Below are positions 10,662-23,700 of a DNA stretch of 64,000 nucleotides, in pieces (positions within the stretch are counted from its first letter, which is position 1; each line of letters opens with the position of its first letter). Origin of the DNA: Sphagnum compactum (taxonomy: Eukaryota; Bryophyta; Sphagnopsida; Sphagnales); the NCBI GenBank assembly GCA_965153455.1, contig OZ234499.1, forward strand, positions 15,806,271-15,870,270, written 5' to 3'. The translations under genes and the position numbers were made by a program. The notes beneath the pieces are model-generated. The model worked only from the letters and a program-made list of their open reading frames with translations, had not been told where the DNA came from and ran no database searches.

Positions 10662-13600
10662 TCAAGATTTTGCTTCATTTGTTTTGCTCCGGAATGCTGC
10701 AAAGAATGATCGAGAAGCTGCAATCCAAAATAGAATCCAAGTGAGAAAAAGGAAAATCTAGAAGACATTTTATCAGCAGGACTGGTTTATATCGCAAGGC
10801 ACAAATAAGGATATATCGGTGCTGTCCAAATCCTAAGCAAGTTAGCTTCTTATGATAACTCCAAGGAATGTAATTCGACAGTAGATCGATACTCCACAAA
10901 TACATGTTAACAAGAGTAGCAAATTCTTATGCTAGGAGCAAATGCAGCCAAGAGAGGACCCAACAAGGGAAACAGAAGACAAACAGATAAACAAGAAAAA
11001 CACAAGGATTGAGGAAAGGGTATTGAGAGGAGTGAAGTCAGAATGAACTATGCAAGAGCAACTTCACCCATATTATGCTACAATGACTTGTACACAGAGA
11101 TGGCAGTTGAATTGCAAGTCAACAGTGCTATGACACTGCAGTATGCAATCAACAATTCTCTGAAGCAATAGCAATGCATACCTTTACCAGAGCTTCCACC
11201 TGATGATTTGCCATCCGGCATCTTGGAATCAGAAGGTGGGGTAGGAAGTGAGCTTCTCACAGATAATCCTGCAAAATCCAAAATCTGGTGTTAGGACAAT
11301 GATATAGCTACAAATTTCAAAAACAATAAAAAAGAGTTTGCATTTCTCATGTCTCCACCTGTGTTCAGTCATGCCCCACTTGCAGGTGAATGAATGACAA
11401 TGACTCCCCAAAATACCATTTTACAGTCAGATCCAGTGGAATAAAAAATCCACTGAAATGAAAAAAGCCATTACACTCCTTCCTTCTGTAGACCCATTCT
11501 TATATGCAAGAAGACACAAATGGGCACCAGGATAGTCCCAATGATGGGTAACCTCTGGCATGCATGAAGCTGCACTGTGCAGCACATATTTGTTACTTGC
11601 AGGAAGATGCAAGGTGGACGAATGTAGGTTACAGGCACGTACATTGTACATATCCAAAAAAGTTCTCTGACCTCTGCCTTCTACTGGCGGTCAATATAGA
11701 GATTCAGGTCAGATCACTTATTACTCATGGCAAGAAGAATGGGGAGCCTGAAGTTCAAGCGCACCATCAGGAAATCCCTTCATTCATTTTATGCCTAATA
11801 GTCACTCTAGTATGCTCTCCATCTCAAGTGAAATTGCCAGAAGATGAGCAATCAAGATATGGCAGAAGATAGTTGCCTAGTAGTAAAGGGCTAAAAGCTG
11901 GGACTTGATGAGCACCAAAAATCTTGAACTTTGGGTTTATCAACATACCAGGGCTGCTTTCGTCATCAACATCCATACTCACATTCGAGATCACTGATGC
12001 CCTTTTGGAATTCTTGGAATGACTCCCATTCTGCCTGCCTTTCTCAATCTTCACCATGACCTCAGAAAAACCAGTCTCACTTGTTGCCTCTGTGTCCTCA
12101 TCCCCCTCTGAAGTAGTTGAATCATTTGCATTAGAGTTCCGGCTTTTCCGTCCAAACTTCAGAAGCTTTCTCAGGCCCTTGGGTGATTCCTTATTATCGT
12201 TGTCACCTGTCAGAGCAAGCTTCTGTGAACTCCCCCAAGTTTTCCGGGAGCGACCAGAGCTGTTAGTGTTACCAACTTCCTCAGGTGACAAGGATGCCTG
12301 AAGAACTGGCAGGGCATCCAGAGAGGAGGACGAAACAATGGCTTTTGGTGCATCGTACTTGGGTGAAGTATAATCTGTCACAGTGGCCAATGGGGCATCA
12401 TACACCTCTGCCGGTGCTGATGTGGCTCGAGTAGGTGTTGAGATAGGTGATGATGACATCATGGCCCGGGGTGCAATGTATGCCACTGGTGATGAATTTG
12501 TCAATGCAGAAATGTGAGTTTCAGAATGAGCAGGTGACTCTTCTGCAGTAGTGGGGTTGAATGAGGATGAGATCTCATCTTCAGCTACCACAAGCTCAGG
12601 TGCAAGAGTGTAACCATTGCTGTAAGGCTTCAAGGTCTCTGGTGCACGGGGGGCAACATATTCTTCAACAGGAATCTCAAGTGGAGCTTGTGACACATGG
12701 GGCTTGTTACCATTAGTATCAGGCAGCAGGTCCACACTTGCCTCTTTCATAACCTTAGGAGGGCTCTGGATAGCATCAATGGTGGCAGATAGATCAGCAG
12801 GCATAAGGCCGGGTCGAATACCAGCTTTCTCATTGGTCTCATCTGTTGCCAAATCACGGGAAGCAGCTGGTATTTGGTTCAAGTCATGAGCTGATGAAGG
12901 AGCCTCCACTGGGAGAGGCAAAGGCAAAGGCATGGGAGGATTCCCATTTGGAACCTTCAAATGATCAGCTGCAGAATCAATTTTCAGCTTTCTTGCAGCA
13001 GGCGTGGCACCTGAGGTTGTGCTTCTTCCCTTCCGAAGAAAAGGTTTGGCATCCAGAGCTCCACTTGGAATAGTAGAAAGATGGTTTGTTGTCTTTGTTA
13101 ATTGTTCCTTCTGTTCAACCTCAACAACTTTTGTGGTTCTTCGTGGTGCAGAGACTTGGACCTCCTGAGACCCAGTACTGAGTTCTGAAACAGATCTCCT
13201 TATTGCCGAGCTTCTCAAGCGCTTTTTATCATCATTATTTGCAGACATGGAAGAAATGAGTCTACTAGAAGGCTGAGTCCTGTTGGCTTCCAAAGGAGCT
13301 GTGGAAGCATGTCTGGCTGGCAGAGACTGATTCTTTTTGAGGGATCCCCTCTCAAAAATTGAGCTTGATCGCACTGCTGAAGGTTTGGTGTTTTCTTTTC
13401 GGAGCTCAGCAAATGATGGTACAGATTGGCTAAGGGGGTTCAAAGAAGACTTAAGTGCTGTGGAGGCCCGGCGCTGGAAGATCCGTGAAGGCTTTGATAT
13501 AGTTGGTGGTGCAAGGGTGCTCATGCTCCCACGGAGGGGTCGAGAGGTAGACTTTTGGGGTGAGAGTTTTGGCAGTGGACTAGGTTTTGGAGATGAAAGT

Positions 13601-16600
13601 TGACGCTGTGAAGCACGTGGGGTTGCTGCAGCTGTTGCAGGGTTGCTCCTTGCTGCTATACGCTCCCGACGCAAAGCTCGCAATGCCTCCAATCTCTTTC
13701 TTTCCTCCTCATCCTGAACAATTAAATGATTCAATTGTGTTACAGACCTAACAATATGACTCCCAAAGCACAATGTGGAGCACGGGAATGATCTATACCT
13801 TCTCCTTTTTGCTTCTAGCAAGGTCAGCCTTGAAGGCTCGTAATTTCTCAGCACGCAATTGAGCATCAGCTGAGGGGGCGTGCTTCTCAGAAAGTCGGGC
13901 ATGGCGAGCTACCACCTCTGATTTCCTTTTTTCTACCTTTTTTGTGCTGGGCTGGCCCTTCACCTTGGATTCTTTGGCAGAATCAACATTGTTATCTGCA
14001 TTTGCAGCAGCTGCAGATTTCTGATCAATTGTCTCTGGTGCCAGGCACTCCATGCTATGGTCAACAGCAGTACTCCAGCCCAATGATTCACGACCTCCTT
14101 GACGATCAGGGAACATGAACAACTCCTCAGGTGCAGTGGTTGTCTCCTCAGTCTGCACTTTGTTCTTTTTGTTACTTGGCATCTCTGCATCCAAGTGAAG
14201 CTCACTTCTCCAACCTAGCTCTGATTGGTCATGTGCCTGAGCTCGGTCAGGGACTATGAAAGATTCATCAGTCAATTCTGGATTCTGAACAAGGACCATT
14301 TCATGATCCTGGTTTACTTCCCTAAGCTTGTTCATCTCAGAAGCTTGTCCACTTCGTTTAGGTATCATGAAGGAATCATCCAGTTGGGTTCCTGATGGTT
14401 GAACAACACTGCTCTCAGGTTCAGAGTAAAGAGAAGTTTGGACCAGAGAATGTGTATCTCGGTGGGGCAGAATGAAGGTGTCCTCCAATGGTTCTGACAA
14501 CTCCGTGTTTGTCAAATTCTGAACTGGCATACCAGCTTCTGCCTCAAAATTTAAACCTGAGCGAGAGACTTGTACTGATCTAGTTGGCACAGACAGCATT
14601 TCCTCTGTTGATCCATGATGGAAAGGTGGCCCAGGTTGTTCTTTATCTTGCAAGCCATCAGTGGTCTCAGAATGCTCGGAATGCTCAGTTGTGGCAACAT
14701 TCTGTAAGCTATCATCACTGCCATCCACCCCATCACTTTTTTCTGAGGTCATGCTTGGTTCACTAATTTGTTCACCTGCTGTGCTACTCCACCTTCTCAA
14801 CACTGGTTTTTCTGCATTACCAATAGATCCCCTTCGACTCCCCTGTTTTGATAGCCTTTTCTGAGGTGAACCACGGGATTCCCTTCGTTTAACTTCAAAA
14901 AGACTTATTGCATCTTTCACACTGAGACTCCCCTGTCCACTTAGCTTCTTCTCATCATCCTCATCACCCATTGCAGAGTCAGTTTCATCAAGGCTTTCAC
15001 TGGCTTCTGAGTAATCCTTCCCAGTGCTCTTCTCCACACTCACACTTGGATTGGTGATGTAATTGATATTGCGGATGACCACCACTCCAGACCGCCGACT
15101 TCCTGAGCGGCCAACTTGTACTTTCCGCAAAGGTGATGATGAACGCCTGTTAGGTGACGTTGAGTGGCGAGCTGAACGCCGCGAGTGCTTATGGCTTGGG
15201 GATGGTCCATCAGCTTCTGTGTCAGAGAGACTCTTATTATCTGAAACCATTCCCTCCATAGCAGAAGAAGTTGGTGGGGTATGCCCTGCAGTCCCAATGG
15301 CTGCCACAACATTAAGATCCTTCTCACCCTGAGGTATCATGTTCCCATATCCACCTTCCAAATTTGGGTGCATAGTCGGTTCTCCAGAGTGAACATACCC
15401 AGGACCATCATTGTAATAGCCAGGGCTAGACTGCCAATGGTGATCAGAAGCCTGTCTTTGTGACCATTGCCCTTGGCTCCTGTTACCATCAACATAGCCT
15501 ACTCCTTGGTTGGGAGGATAGCCTACTTGGGCACCCCGCGGTGAAGGAAACATATGTGAGTCAGGATAATAGTCCCCATCAGGCCCATTTGCATACCCCC
15601 GAGATGGGGGCCCTGGGTATCCATGGCTAACACCCTCCCCTGAAATCCGCCTCCATCTTGGCCCGCCTCCATTGGCAGGGAAGGATCCATCTTCTGAGTA
15701 GCCTCGTTCTGCCATCTCCTGGTCATAAGCATCATCATAACCTGCGTGATTAAATCGACCTCGACCTCGAGAGTGATACTCGCCATTGGTATCCCCAACC
15801 CAGTTCTGGTTTGAACCAGCAGCTGGACCATTCCGCAAATCAAATGGGATTGACCGTCGACCCTGCTGCAAATCTGACCTCTGGAAACCCCGACCAGCTG
15901 TATCCTCACCAATTTGTCCACTGTGAGAGACATCATCACCAACTTCAACTCGGAGGACATCACCCTCACCACCCTGAGCATCGGTCCACATATCCACATA
16001 TTGATCCTTTGAAATAAGACGGGGAGGAGTTGATGTTAATGCTGCTGCCTCTGCAGCAGCAGCAGCAAGCTCCATTTCCTCCATCCAGAGGATCGACTCT
16101 TTGCGCTTATTGCACAAGGCTATGAATTTAGCACAAGCATCCCTGTCTCAGCAACACAAATGACTGCATAAATAAGATAATCTTCTCATTGGGAAAAGAA
16201 AAAAATGAAGGGAGAGATTAGAGAATGACATAACACCCATATGTCATGTTGGAAAAACTCACTCTGGGCTGATCCCCATAAACTTACTTTCTCAACAGAA
16301 CTTTGGTCCAGCATTGCAATCTTAAGGTTCGGTCAAAGAAAGAGTTCTACCCTAATCGAGTAGCACCAAAGCAGTCAGCAAACACAGTAAGATGGGTCAA
16401 ATGCTCCATGTCAAAGCCAGCAGCTCCTGCCCTTGCAAAAGCCATGCCTTGCTCCTTCTGTAGTGCCAGCCGTCGGGCATCCATAGCCCTCAGCAACCGT
16501 CTCCTGTGACAACCACCTTATAAAGCTGAGAAACTGACAACCCTGAAACAAGAATTTTGAACCCCATGACCTAAGAACCTAAACACAACAAATGGAAGCT

Positions 16601-19304
16601 CAACAGTTAATGCAATCTTGCTACTCCACCCTCTCCTCCTAAAGATCTATTTTCCAAGTCAACCTTGAAAGCAAAGGAGTAGACAAAAACTCTAAAAATC
16701 AATTCCTCACTTGGAAGTCTCTGGTGCTTCAGGGGTTTCAGCTCCATCTACTGATTCCTGCCTTGTCTGCAATTCCCAATGAATGCATCAGCCCACCATA
16801 CTTGAAGTTAGCCCAAGTCCAGCCTAAAGCATCAATGTCAATGAGGTCAACAAGGCACAATTGTTGAACAATGCAAGGTCACATGCTCACACACAATGAA
16901 TCCAAAGTCATGGCAATATAGTGAAACATGACTCCAATAATTTTATTTTAAGCACCACCAGCCTTGACAGCTTGAGCCCAGCTATGGGACATAGATGGTC
17001 AGGTACATGTGATGCAGGAAGGACAGAAGAAATCCCCATATTTTCCTAGAACACATGCTTGAAAACCAGCAAAAGGAGTCACACAAGAATTAACATGTAG
17101 GTTATTAACAGACTCAATGGACAGCAGATGATCAGTAAGGCCAGTAACTTTCTGGTACTGATTAATGCATAGGGGTCAACCTTAAGTGGAGGTGAAATTC
17201 CAGGCTTGTCCAAAACCAGGGGTAGAGATGTTCTGGCCCCTGTAAAAAGATGTGCAAGAGTTAGAAATCAGAGGATATTAACAAAGTTTTACTGATGTGA
17301 TAAATGCTACTAGTTGCACCACCAAGGTCATCCAGACAAATCAATTAAAAGCAAAATATTGAAACAGGTTAAAGATTGAATACCAGATGGGGGAGTGGTG
17401 GGTGAAGCATTGAATCCTGGCACATCACCCTGCCCCAACAGGTCAAGGTAAAAGAATCAGTAGGGCACAAAACTATCACTAAGACTTGAGTACAACAAGT
17501 AACCTGAGAACATACCAGCAAGCAGTGATACATTTTGTTCATTACAAGACTTGTATTAGCACTTGAATGCTAATTGAAAATGAGGGCTGCTACCACCTCA
17601 GAGTTACAGGGAACAGATGTTAAAGACTGCATCACCTGAAAGCAGAGAGAGTTAGAAGACATACTGAAGAGGGGTCACTGGTTTGAAGGCTGATGGCTTC
17701 CTCAATTTGTGAGAGTTCCCATTCCACTGTACTTATTCGTTCCAATAGTTCTGGTGTGCTAACAAATCGCACAAACCTGCCTCACAAATTCATAATTCAA
17801 GAATTAAATCTACACAGTGTAAACTTCCTCTGATCTGTAACCTTAAAGACCAAATGTAAAACCTGTGCCTATCAACCAGATTCCAAACTTCAAAACACAC
17901 CCTGCATCGGCCAATGACTTTTAGTCGCAGGGATTTGAAGGGTGACCCAAAAATTTGCACATGCTCTGTCATTGAGCAGATGGTGGTTGGTCACAATAGG
18001 ATCACAATGTGTACAGCCCACAAGCCTTTTTTGTGTAATGCAGGAATGGCCATATATTAGGGTGCAACAAAATTGCATGGATCTGATGACTCTAAGCAGA
18101 CAAAGTGCAATTGGACAATCATTCTAATGTACCTCATCCTATAATAATCAAATTGACTTAACCAGAAACTCAAACAAACTATACATGAACAAATAGTACC
18201 AAACCTGAAGTCTCCAAGCAGAAGTTGTGATCCCTTTCATCTATTGAATGCAACTTGACGTATGATCAATTCAATATCAAAATTTTCCTCATTCAAATAG
18301 AGAAAGGACTATGAAAGTTGCCAGCATTTAAGAAATTCACTGTTACTGTTAAGGAATGAATATGAGTGAGATTTGTGGTCAAAGAAGAGTGTCCACTTCC
18401 TCACCATGACCAATGTCAGTCCTCCAATATGTTCTCATTAATTACAAGTAGAATGGCAGGCTGAGCTTCCCAGACAAGATAGAAGTTATCTAGCTAGTAT
18501 CACTTCCAGTTTTTACCTTTCCATAGTTCCTTTGGTGAACCAAGGTGCATCCTTGTTACTTCCATTCGGATATTCTGGAGGCGGCTCTAGTTTGATGGAG
18601 TAGCCCCCTTTCTTCACTTGCTCCTCTGCTGTTTTCAGGTGCACCAGATAAGGCTGTAGTAAGCCCGCCGATAATTTCTCCGCCTCAGTCCCACATACCA
18701 CAAGCAGCTCACACCTAAACCCAGTAATTGAGGGTGATTATTAGCATCCATTAGTGAGTTGCCACAGAGGATTCAATAGACCAAGTTACTTGGAACCCCA
18801 ACAACAAAGACTACATCAACTATTTGGGAACCCAATGCTAAATCCCCAACAGTTGTATCTCATTTTAAAAACCAGACTTGTTTATCACCACATATACAAA
18901 AAGCAATCTACCACTGGCACAATTGATTTGGTTGATGCATGTTTTTGCTTCTACATTCGTTGAAATACCATGAGAATGCATTGAAAAGAGAATGCTAAGA
19001 GACCAACAAAAAAACAGCTATAACAACAGATCGCCCACAGGGCAAGCTTCAAATTTGCTATTTTGCCTCTATGTGCCAGTAACAAACATGCTGCCTGCAA
19101 CCATATGAAGATAAAACTGTCAACTTTGATTCCAGATACAAGCTGCAGGGAGGGCATTTCCGATATTCATGCAAACGCAGCAGGTCCTAGATGCATATGT
19201 TTCCACAGAACAAAAGAAGGAAAAATGGCGCTTCTACAAGTGCACCTCGTCCGGGTGGGAGTGAGTTGAAAGATGGCAAAGTCGATAGGCGAATCTGACT
19301 TCAT
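10662..19304 (-). CDS. CIP7-like: COP1-interacting protein 7-like protein
   Basis: My model is complement(join(10662..10717,11182..11268,11949..13713,13799..16142,16351..16503,16711..16766,17181..17239,17384..17429,17665..17776,18517..18714,19246..19304)), 1644 residues. All junctions are GT-AG and keep phase. The N-terminus MKSDSPIDFAIFQLTPTRTR and a block ending DAPWFTKGTMERFVRFVS match plant CIP7-type proteins. Residues about 178-245 hold KEQGMAFARAGAAGFD and FADCFGATRLGDACAKFIA. VVVIRNINYIT (about 583-593) and KDAISLFEVKRRES are family motifs. Four acidic repeats DxFxxPxR-like (EDTFILPHR, DDSFMIPKR, DESFIVPDR, EELFMFPDR) lie near 781-908. A charged helix, EEERKRLEALRALRRERIAA, starts near 1011, GLRKLLKFGRKSR lies at 1522, and the end is SRSFFAAFRSKTNEAKS. 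Arabidopsis CIP7 is a nuclear COP1 partner that promotes light-responsive genes; the same role here is inferred. The small exons at 17181-17429 are the least certain. Confidence 0.88.
17597..17664 (-). other. Exon-like segment next to a 29-nt GT-AG segment in the CIP7-like gene
   Basis: Directly after the third coding exon there is a 29-nt stretch (17636-17664) that begins GTATGT, contains CTAAC and a pyrimidine tract, and ends TTTCAG. It is followed by a 39-nt open segment (17597-17635, VMQSLTSVPCNSE) with a GAG/GTGG donor. Including it would add 13 residues in frame. A 29-nt intron is shorter than plant introns normally are, so I left the segment out of the main model. Confidence 0.35.
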
Positions 19305-19367
19305 GTTGGCGTGCTGCGAGATCCGTCCTCAAAGCTGGCTGCGACCTCCGCTCAGCAATGCCGCCCT

Positions 19368-19376
19368 TCACATCAT
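19368..19376 (-). promoter_or_regulatory. Minimal start-stop upstream ORF in the CIP7-like leader
   Basis: On the transcript strand ATGATGTGA lies 64 nt before the CIP7-like start codon. It encodes two methionines and a stop, and the second ATG is directly followed by TGA. Such AUG-stop elements can stall ribosomes, as known for AUGUAA in boron-regulated plant leaders. Whether it lies in the mature leader depends on the acceptor at 19400, which I inferred from TTTGGTTTCAG. Confidence 0.4.
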
Positions 19377-19399
19377 CTCCTATGGCCTAGTACCTAGTT

Positions 19400-20276
19400 C
19401 TGAAACCAAAAAGCGAAGAAAAATTTCGGGAGCATCAGTCTCCGTGATGGCCATCGTCGTACATGTACATGTACATGGATGACTATTCCTGGGCAAGCAC
19501 ATTCACGCCTCTTCCCTTCACAAAACATTTTCAAGAACCTCTTGCACGAAAGAGAGTATGCATGCAACCAGGATCTAATAAGCCGCTGGAAAGGTTCTAG
19601 AAACAAGCCTAGAAATAGACCGAAGAGATCAACATGCTGCTACAAACAAAGCATGAACATGGCGAAGCCATCAAAGCTTAGCGGACATCATGAGACCCTG
19701 CAACAATGCCCCGAAAATGCGAGAGAGGAAACTGTCGGAAGATCAGACAGACTAGAGCTTAAAACCTTCCGGCAGTACTTCCAGATTCCGCCGTTCAACT
19801 CTTCCGCTCTGAAACTCGAAGACAATAAGGAAACACAGAGAATGCAGATGAAAGAGATAGTAGAAAAATATATTGTAATGTCCCTAGACTATATGGATCC
19901 AGCTCCCTCCGGAAAGAGAACCACAAGAACAAAGTTCAGCTGCGAGAAAAAGGAAACAAAACTCGCAGGTCAAGCCGCATCACTGACGGCAAGCGCAAAA
20001 TGATGATGATGATCTCGCAAGATGATGATCATCAATGTCGACGGCTTCTGGCTAGTCCATTGTTCTCTTACTACCCTCTGACAATAAAGTCACTCTGCCT
20101 TTCGACATACACACTGGACATCCACGGCCACGCCGTACTACCGGCGACTTGCAGCTTGCGACGGGTTCTGTTAGAGAGAAGGAGAAAACAAAGGGAAACA
20201 GGAAAACTAGACACAAAACATGATCAGAACAGTAGAGAGAAAAAGGGAACGGGAAACGGCGAGAAGAAGCTCTTAC
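19400..20276 (-). other. Probable 5'-leader intron of the CIP7-like gene
   Basis: A good donor, ACTT/GTAAGA, lies at 20276 and a good acceptor, TTTGGTTTCAG, ends at 19400. The DNA beyond 20277 is pyrimidine-rich and GC-rich on the transcript strand, as expected for a plant leader exon. The plus-strand open frame of 174 codons inside (19479-20003) has no recognisable domain and is probably chance. Confidence 0.45.
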
Positions 20277-20281
20277 AAGTC

Positions 20282-20329
20282 TCAACAGCGGCATAGTACC
20301 CGGCATTGCATGGCATGAGTGGAATCCAT
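20282..20329 (-). promoter_or_regulatory. 15-codon upstream ORF in the putative first leader exon
   Basis: ATG at 20329 opens a 15-residue peptide, MDSTHAMQCRVLCRC, that stops five bases before the putative leader-intron donor. The same frame stays open upstream to 20758. If transcription starts farther upstream, the leader ORF would be longer and include the HRFSRSPP repeats. Its use is inference. Confidence 0.35.
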
Positions 20330-20524
20330 ACCGGGAAGAGAAGGCGCAGCGACAGCACGCAGCGCGACAAGAACACACAGCGAGCGGAAACACAAGACAC
20401 GCAGAAGCGAAGCGCAGCGAGAGAGAAGGGGCAGAGGGAGGGAGACGACACTCCCGGTCATCCGGTCATCCAGCCACCGGCTTCTCCGGTCGAAGTGACC
20501 CTTTTTCCACCCCCCCACACCAGC

Positions 20525-20735
20525 AGGTGGAGACCAGGAGAACCGGTGGGCAGGCGGGTCGGGACCTTGAGGCGGAGACCGGGAGAACCGGTGGGCGTGG
20601 GGGTCGGCTACCTTCCCAACCAACCCGGGAGGAGACCGGGAGAATCGGTGGGCTTGGTGGTCGATACTCGATACCTCCCCCACTCGCGCAGGCGGTGACC
20701 GGGAGAACCGGTGGGTGCGAGGGTCAGGACCTTCT
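20525..20735. repeat. GC-rich in-frame repeat upstream of the CIP7-like gene
   Basis: Four copies of a core GAGAACCGGTGGG (one copy has ATCGG) sit at 20540, 20585, 20642 and 20705. The spacings are 45, 57 and 63, all multiples of three. On the minus strand each encodes HRFS(R/W)SPP within an open frame from 20758 to 20282. The block ends in an abrupt drop to AT-rich DNA near 20770. Confidence 0.7.
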
Positions 20736-20769
20736 GCTGGGGGCCTTGCCATTGACACCCGGTCCCGAG

Positions 20770-23700
20770 TTTGAATGATTAATTTACCCTTCCAGTAAAT
20801 AACGAGTAAATTATAGGTACCTATATTGCCTATGGTATATGTCAGGTCTTATTTTTTTCTCATTTTTTTTCCTTCTTTTTTTTTGGGGAAAATATTTGTA
20901 CATATTATGGCTACCTTTGTATATTTTATTTTATTTTTAATTTGTGGTTTATGTTTTTTCTTTTTTTCTTTTTCTTTTTCTTTTTATGGGGTGGAAAGGA
21001 GTGGTGTTTGTTAGTGCTATCTTTGTAGATTTTGGGTTCAATAATTCTTCCTTTTGCTAGGCTAGTTTATTTTTAGGATTACAAATCGTAACAAAATTTT
21101 AAACCTATTAGGGCTATGTGTGGTATAGCGAAGAAATAATCCCCAAGTTCACCCCCATAACAATTTACAGGGTGGTTAGGAAAAGGTCCCGTTATGGAGT
21201 GAAGGAACTCGTATTAGTGGGTCCATGTAAAGAATTAGATAACACTTTAGTTCATACGGCTCATTGCAATCCAAATGGTTCTCCGAATGAGCAAAACCCT
21301 ACGCAATTGTTGGTGCCATTGTCAATCTAATGGGTTTTACCCTCCTCTCCCCCCCCCCCAATGTCACGACGAAAAGGAACCTTACTTACACATATGGTGC
21401 CACCATGGCCACAACATCCACACTAGTCCATCGCATATGGTGCAATCCTTGGCACCGAAGAAACTTTAGATACTTCAATATGACGACCATACAACTTTCT
21501 TGTAACAACGGCCATTCAATTATCAAATCATGTTTGTTTTTGGAATGTAAAATATGCAAAAAAATCTAAAAGCACTTAATTCCTTAAAAAATATTTTTTT
21601 CATAATCAATTGACCCAATTGTCACTAATTAGGTTTGGCTAATGATTTGTAGGTTTTTTTCCCCCCCCTAAATTCCCCATGATTGAGTAAACTAAATCCA
21701 TCCCCCCAGCCCCCGAACCCCCTCCCCCCCAACAAAAAAAACCCTATGGTGGTGGTGGTTACCCCTTTTTCTTTAAAAGAAAAATGTCCCCATATGAGGC
21801 CAAATTTGGAGGGTAGTTGGAATCCTAGTGGCTTTAAACTCCCAAAAGTTGGATAAAATTGCCGAAAACCTTGCCGAAATATACTCTGTTTTGGGACCCA
21901 ATTTTGGTCCCTGGATTTCTCACATATTCAAAACATGGTATACCAAAAACCTAATAATACTCAACGATGCCAAAATAAAGTTTTTTTTACGAAAAAAAAT
22001 TGTTGGGAGGGGGGGGGGGGGGGGGGGGAAGCGTGTAGGGGATTTTTTTTCGCCACATGGCTCACATTGGAGACCATTTCCAGCGTGAAAATGTCGGAAT
22101 CCTAAAGCCGACCACTTCCGGGCCGTCAGCTGACCGTCCTAAAATAGCTGGATAGGATGTTTTTTTCATTTGGCCTCCTTATTTTGGCCCCTCACTCCAA
22201 CCCCCCCCCTCCCCACCTTAGACACCCCCCTTTTTTCACGCATGCAAAATAAATGAATTATGTCGTTCATAATTTATTGAGATCCCAATCCATGAGAGTT
22301 AATTAATAAACTAAATAAATAACTAGAACCAGATTTTTAATTTTTTTAAATAATTATTTTCTCTTGAATTATCATTCCAAGTATGACCATTATCCATTGT
22401 GTAATTTATTTATGGGACTTTGTGGAGACAAAGAACAAATAATGCAAGTGAAGAATGGACAAGGGAACACAATAGGAACTTGGGGGCCAACCCATCCTCA
22501 CTTGATAATTCCTAGCTCTATAATCGTGAATTCCACTGCAAACCCCCCTCCCCCCGGCCCCTCTTGATTCAAGGATGACATTATTTCTCACGGTCCATCA
22601 CAACATAGATGTTACTTTGAAGGCTTCATTTGGGGATTGCTTTGCTTCCCTCACATTCGAAGCTCCAAACAAAAGAAAACGAAGAATTATGTCCCAAAAC
22701 GTGCAAAGGGTAGTAGTGCATAGTAGGACCATCGCAAAAAGTGAGTGCATTATTGTTTCTCACAAGTCGTAGTTTCTACTTGCAAGAGAAGAAGAAGAGT
22801 AGTCGCAAAGAAGGCAAGCAAGCAAGCAACATTGTCTTGTAAAGCCTCATGGATTTTGTTTGGGGAAATCAACTCTTCTCTTTGTAGCCTAGATGTCACA
22901 CAATTCATACAACAAACCCACAAATTATGAAGTAGGTGACGGACTAAGTAACAAAGGATCATACAACCGAGGAAGCAAATAAGGGATTGGGTATAGGGCA
23001 AACCCCTAGTGGTGGTGGCATTCCCAAAATAAGAGCCCTACAACAACACCATGGTAACCAAGCACGGTCCTACATTTGGGGGATGTGCCCCACCCATGGG
23101 CTTTATTATACCCATCATGAAGCATGAGGTGAATGCTACATGAACGTTACTAACTCATGGAGATCATAAGGCATACGAGGGGGGGGAGGCTCTTATGCCT
23201 AGAACTAGGCATAAGATCATTAGGTATATCATGTCTTTAGGCCTACTACCGTTTGGGGCTTCAAGGCTCATTGGGTATATCATTGCAATTATGGGTTTTC
23301 TAGAATTTAAGGGATGTACACTAATATATGGGGGAAAAAAAAAAGTAGGCTCCAAATTGCACTTCATTTATGTGTGTCTTTCCCAACATTAAGTCCCAAG
23401 TTTGAGTCTCATTTATTTGCTCCAATATTAACTCTAAGTGCTTTGTTTGTGGGCTGATTGGATTTGATCTTGAATTTAAGTTAGAAACTATTAGAAAACC
23501 TCTTCTTTTTCCTCCTACATATAAATAAGTTTCTTACTACATTTTATGTCTTCTTTCCAAATTCTAGAAAGGCTTCACCTGAAAAATAAATAAATAAATA
23601 AACAAATAATTTTTATTGCAAAATGAAATATTTTAGTTTCCTCTAATTTAGTATGCAAACTCCCCCATTTCAAAATACTCTCAAAGAACCACTAGAACTT

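Noticed and set aside
11824-11948. Read-through C-terminus of the large CIP7-like exon
   Set aside because: A GTATGT donor at 11948 joins in phase to later exons that end with the family-typical SRSFFAAFRSK tail, so the read-through is intron.
13714-13798. Possible coding sequence between the two largest CIP7-like exons
   Set aside because: The frame is open on one side, but AAG/GTATAG and TTCAG/GATGAG define an 85-nt intron that restores the charged helix.
19479-20003. 174-codon plus-strand frame upstream of the CIP7-like start
   Set aside because: No domain, and it falls inside the putative leader intron of the opposite strand.
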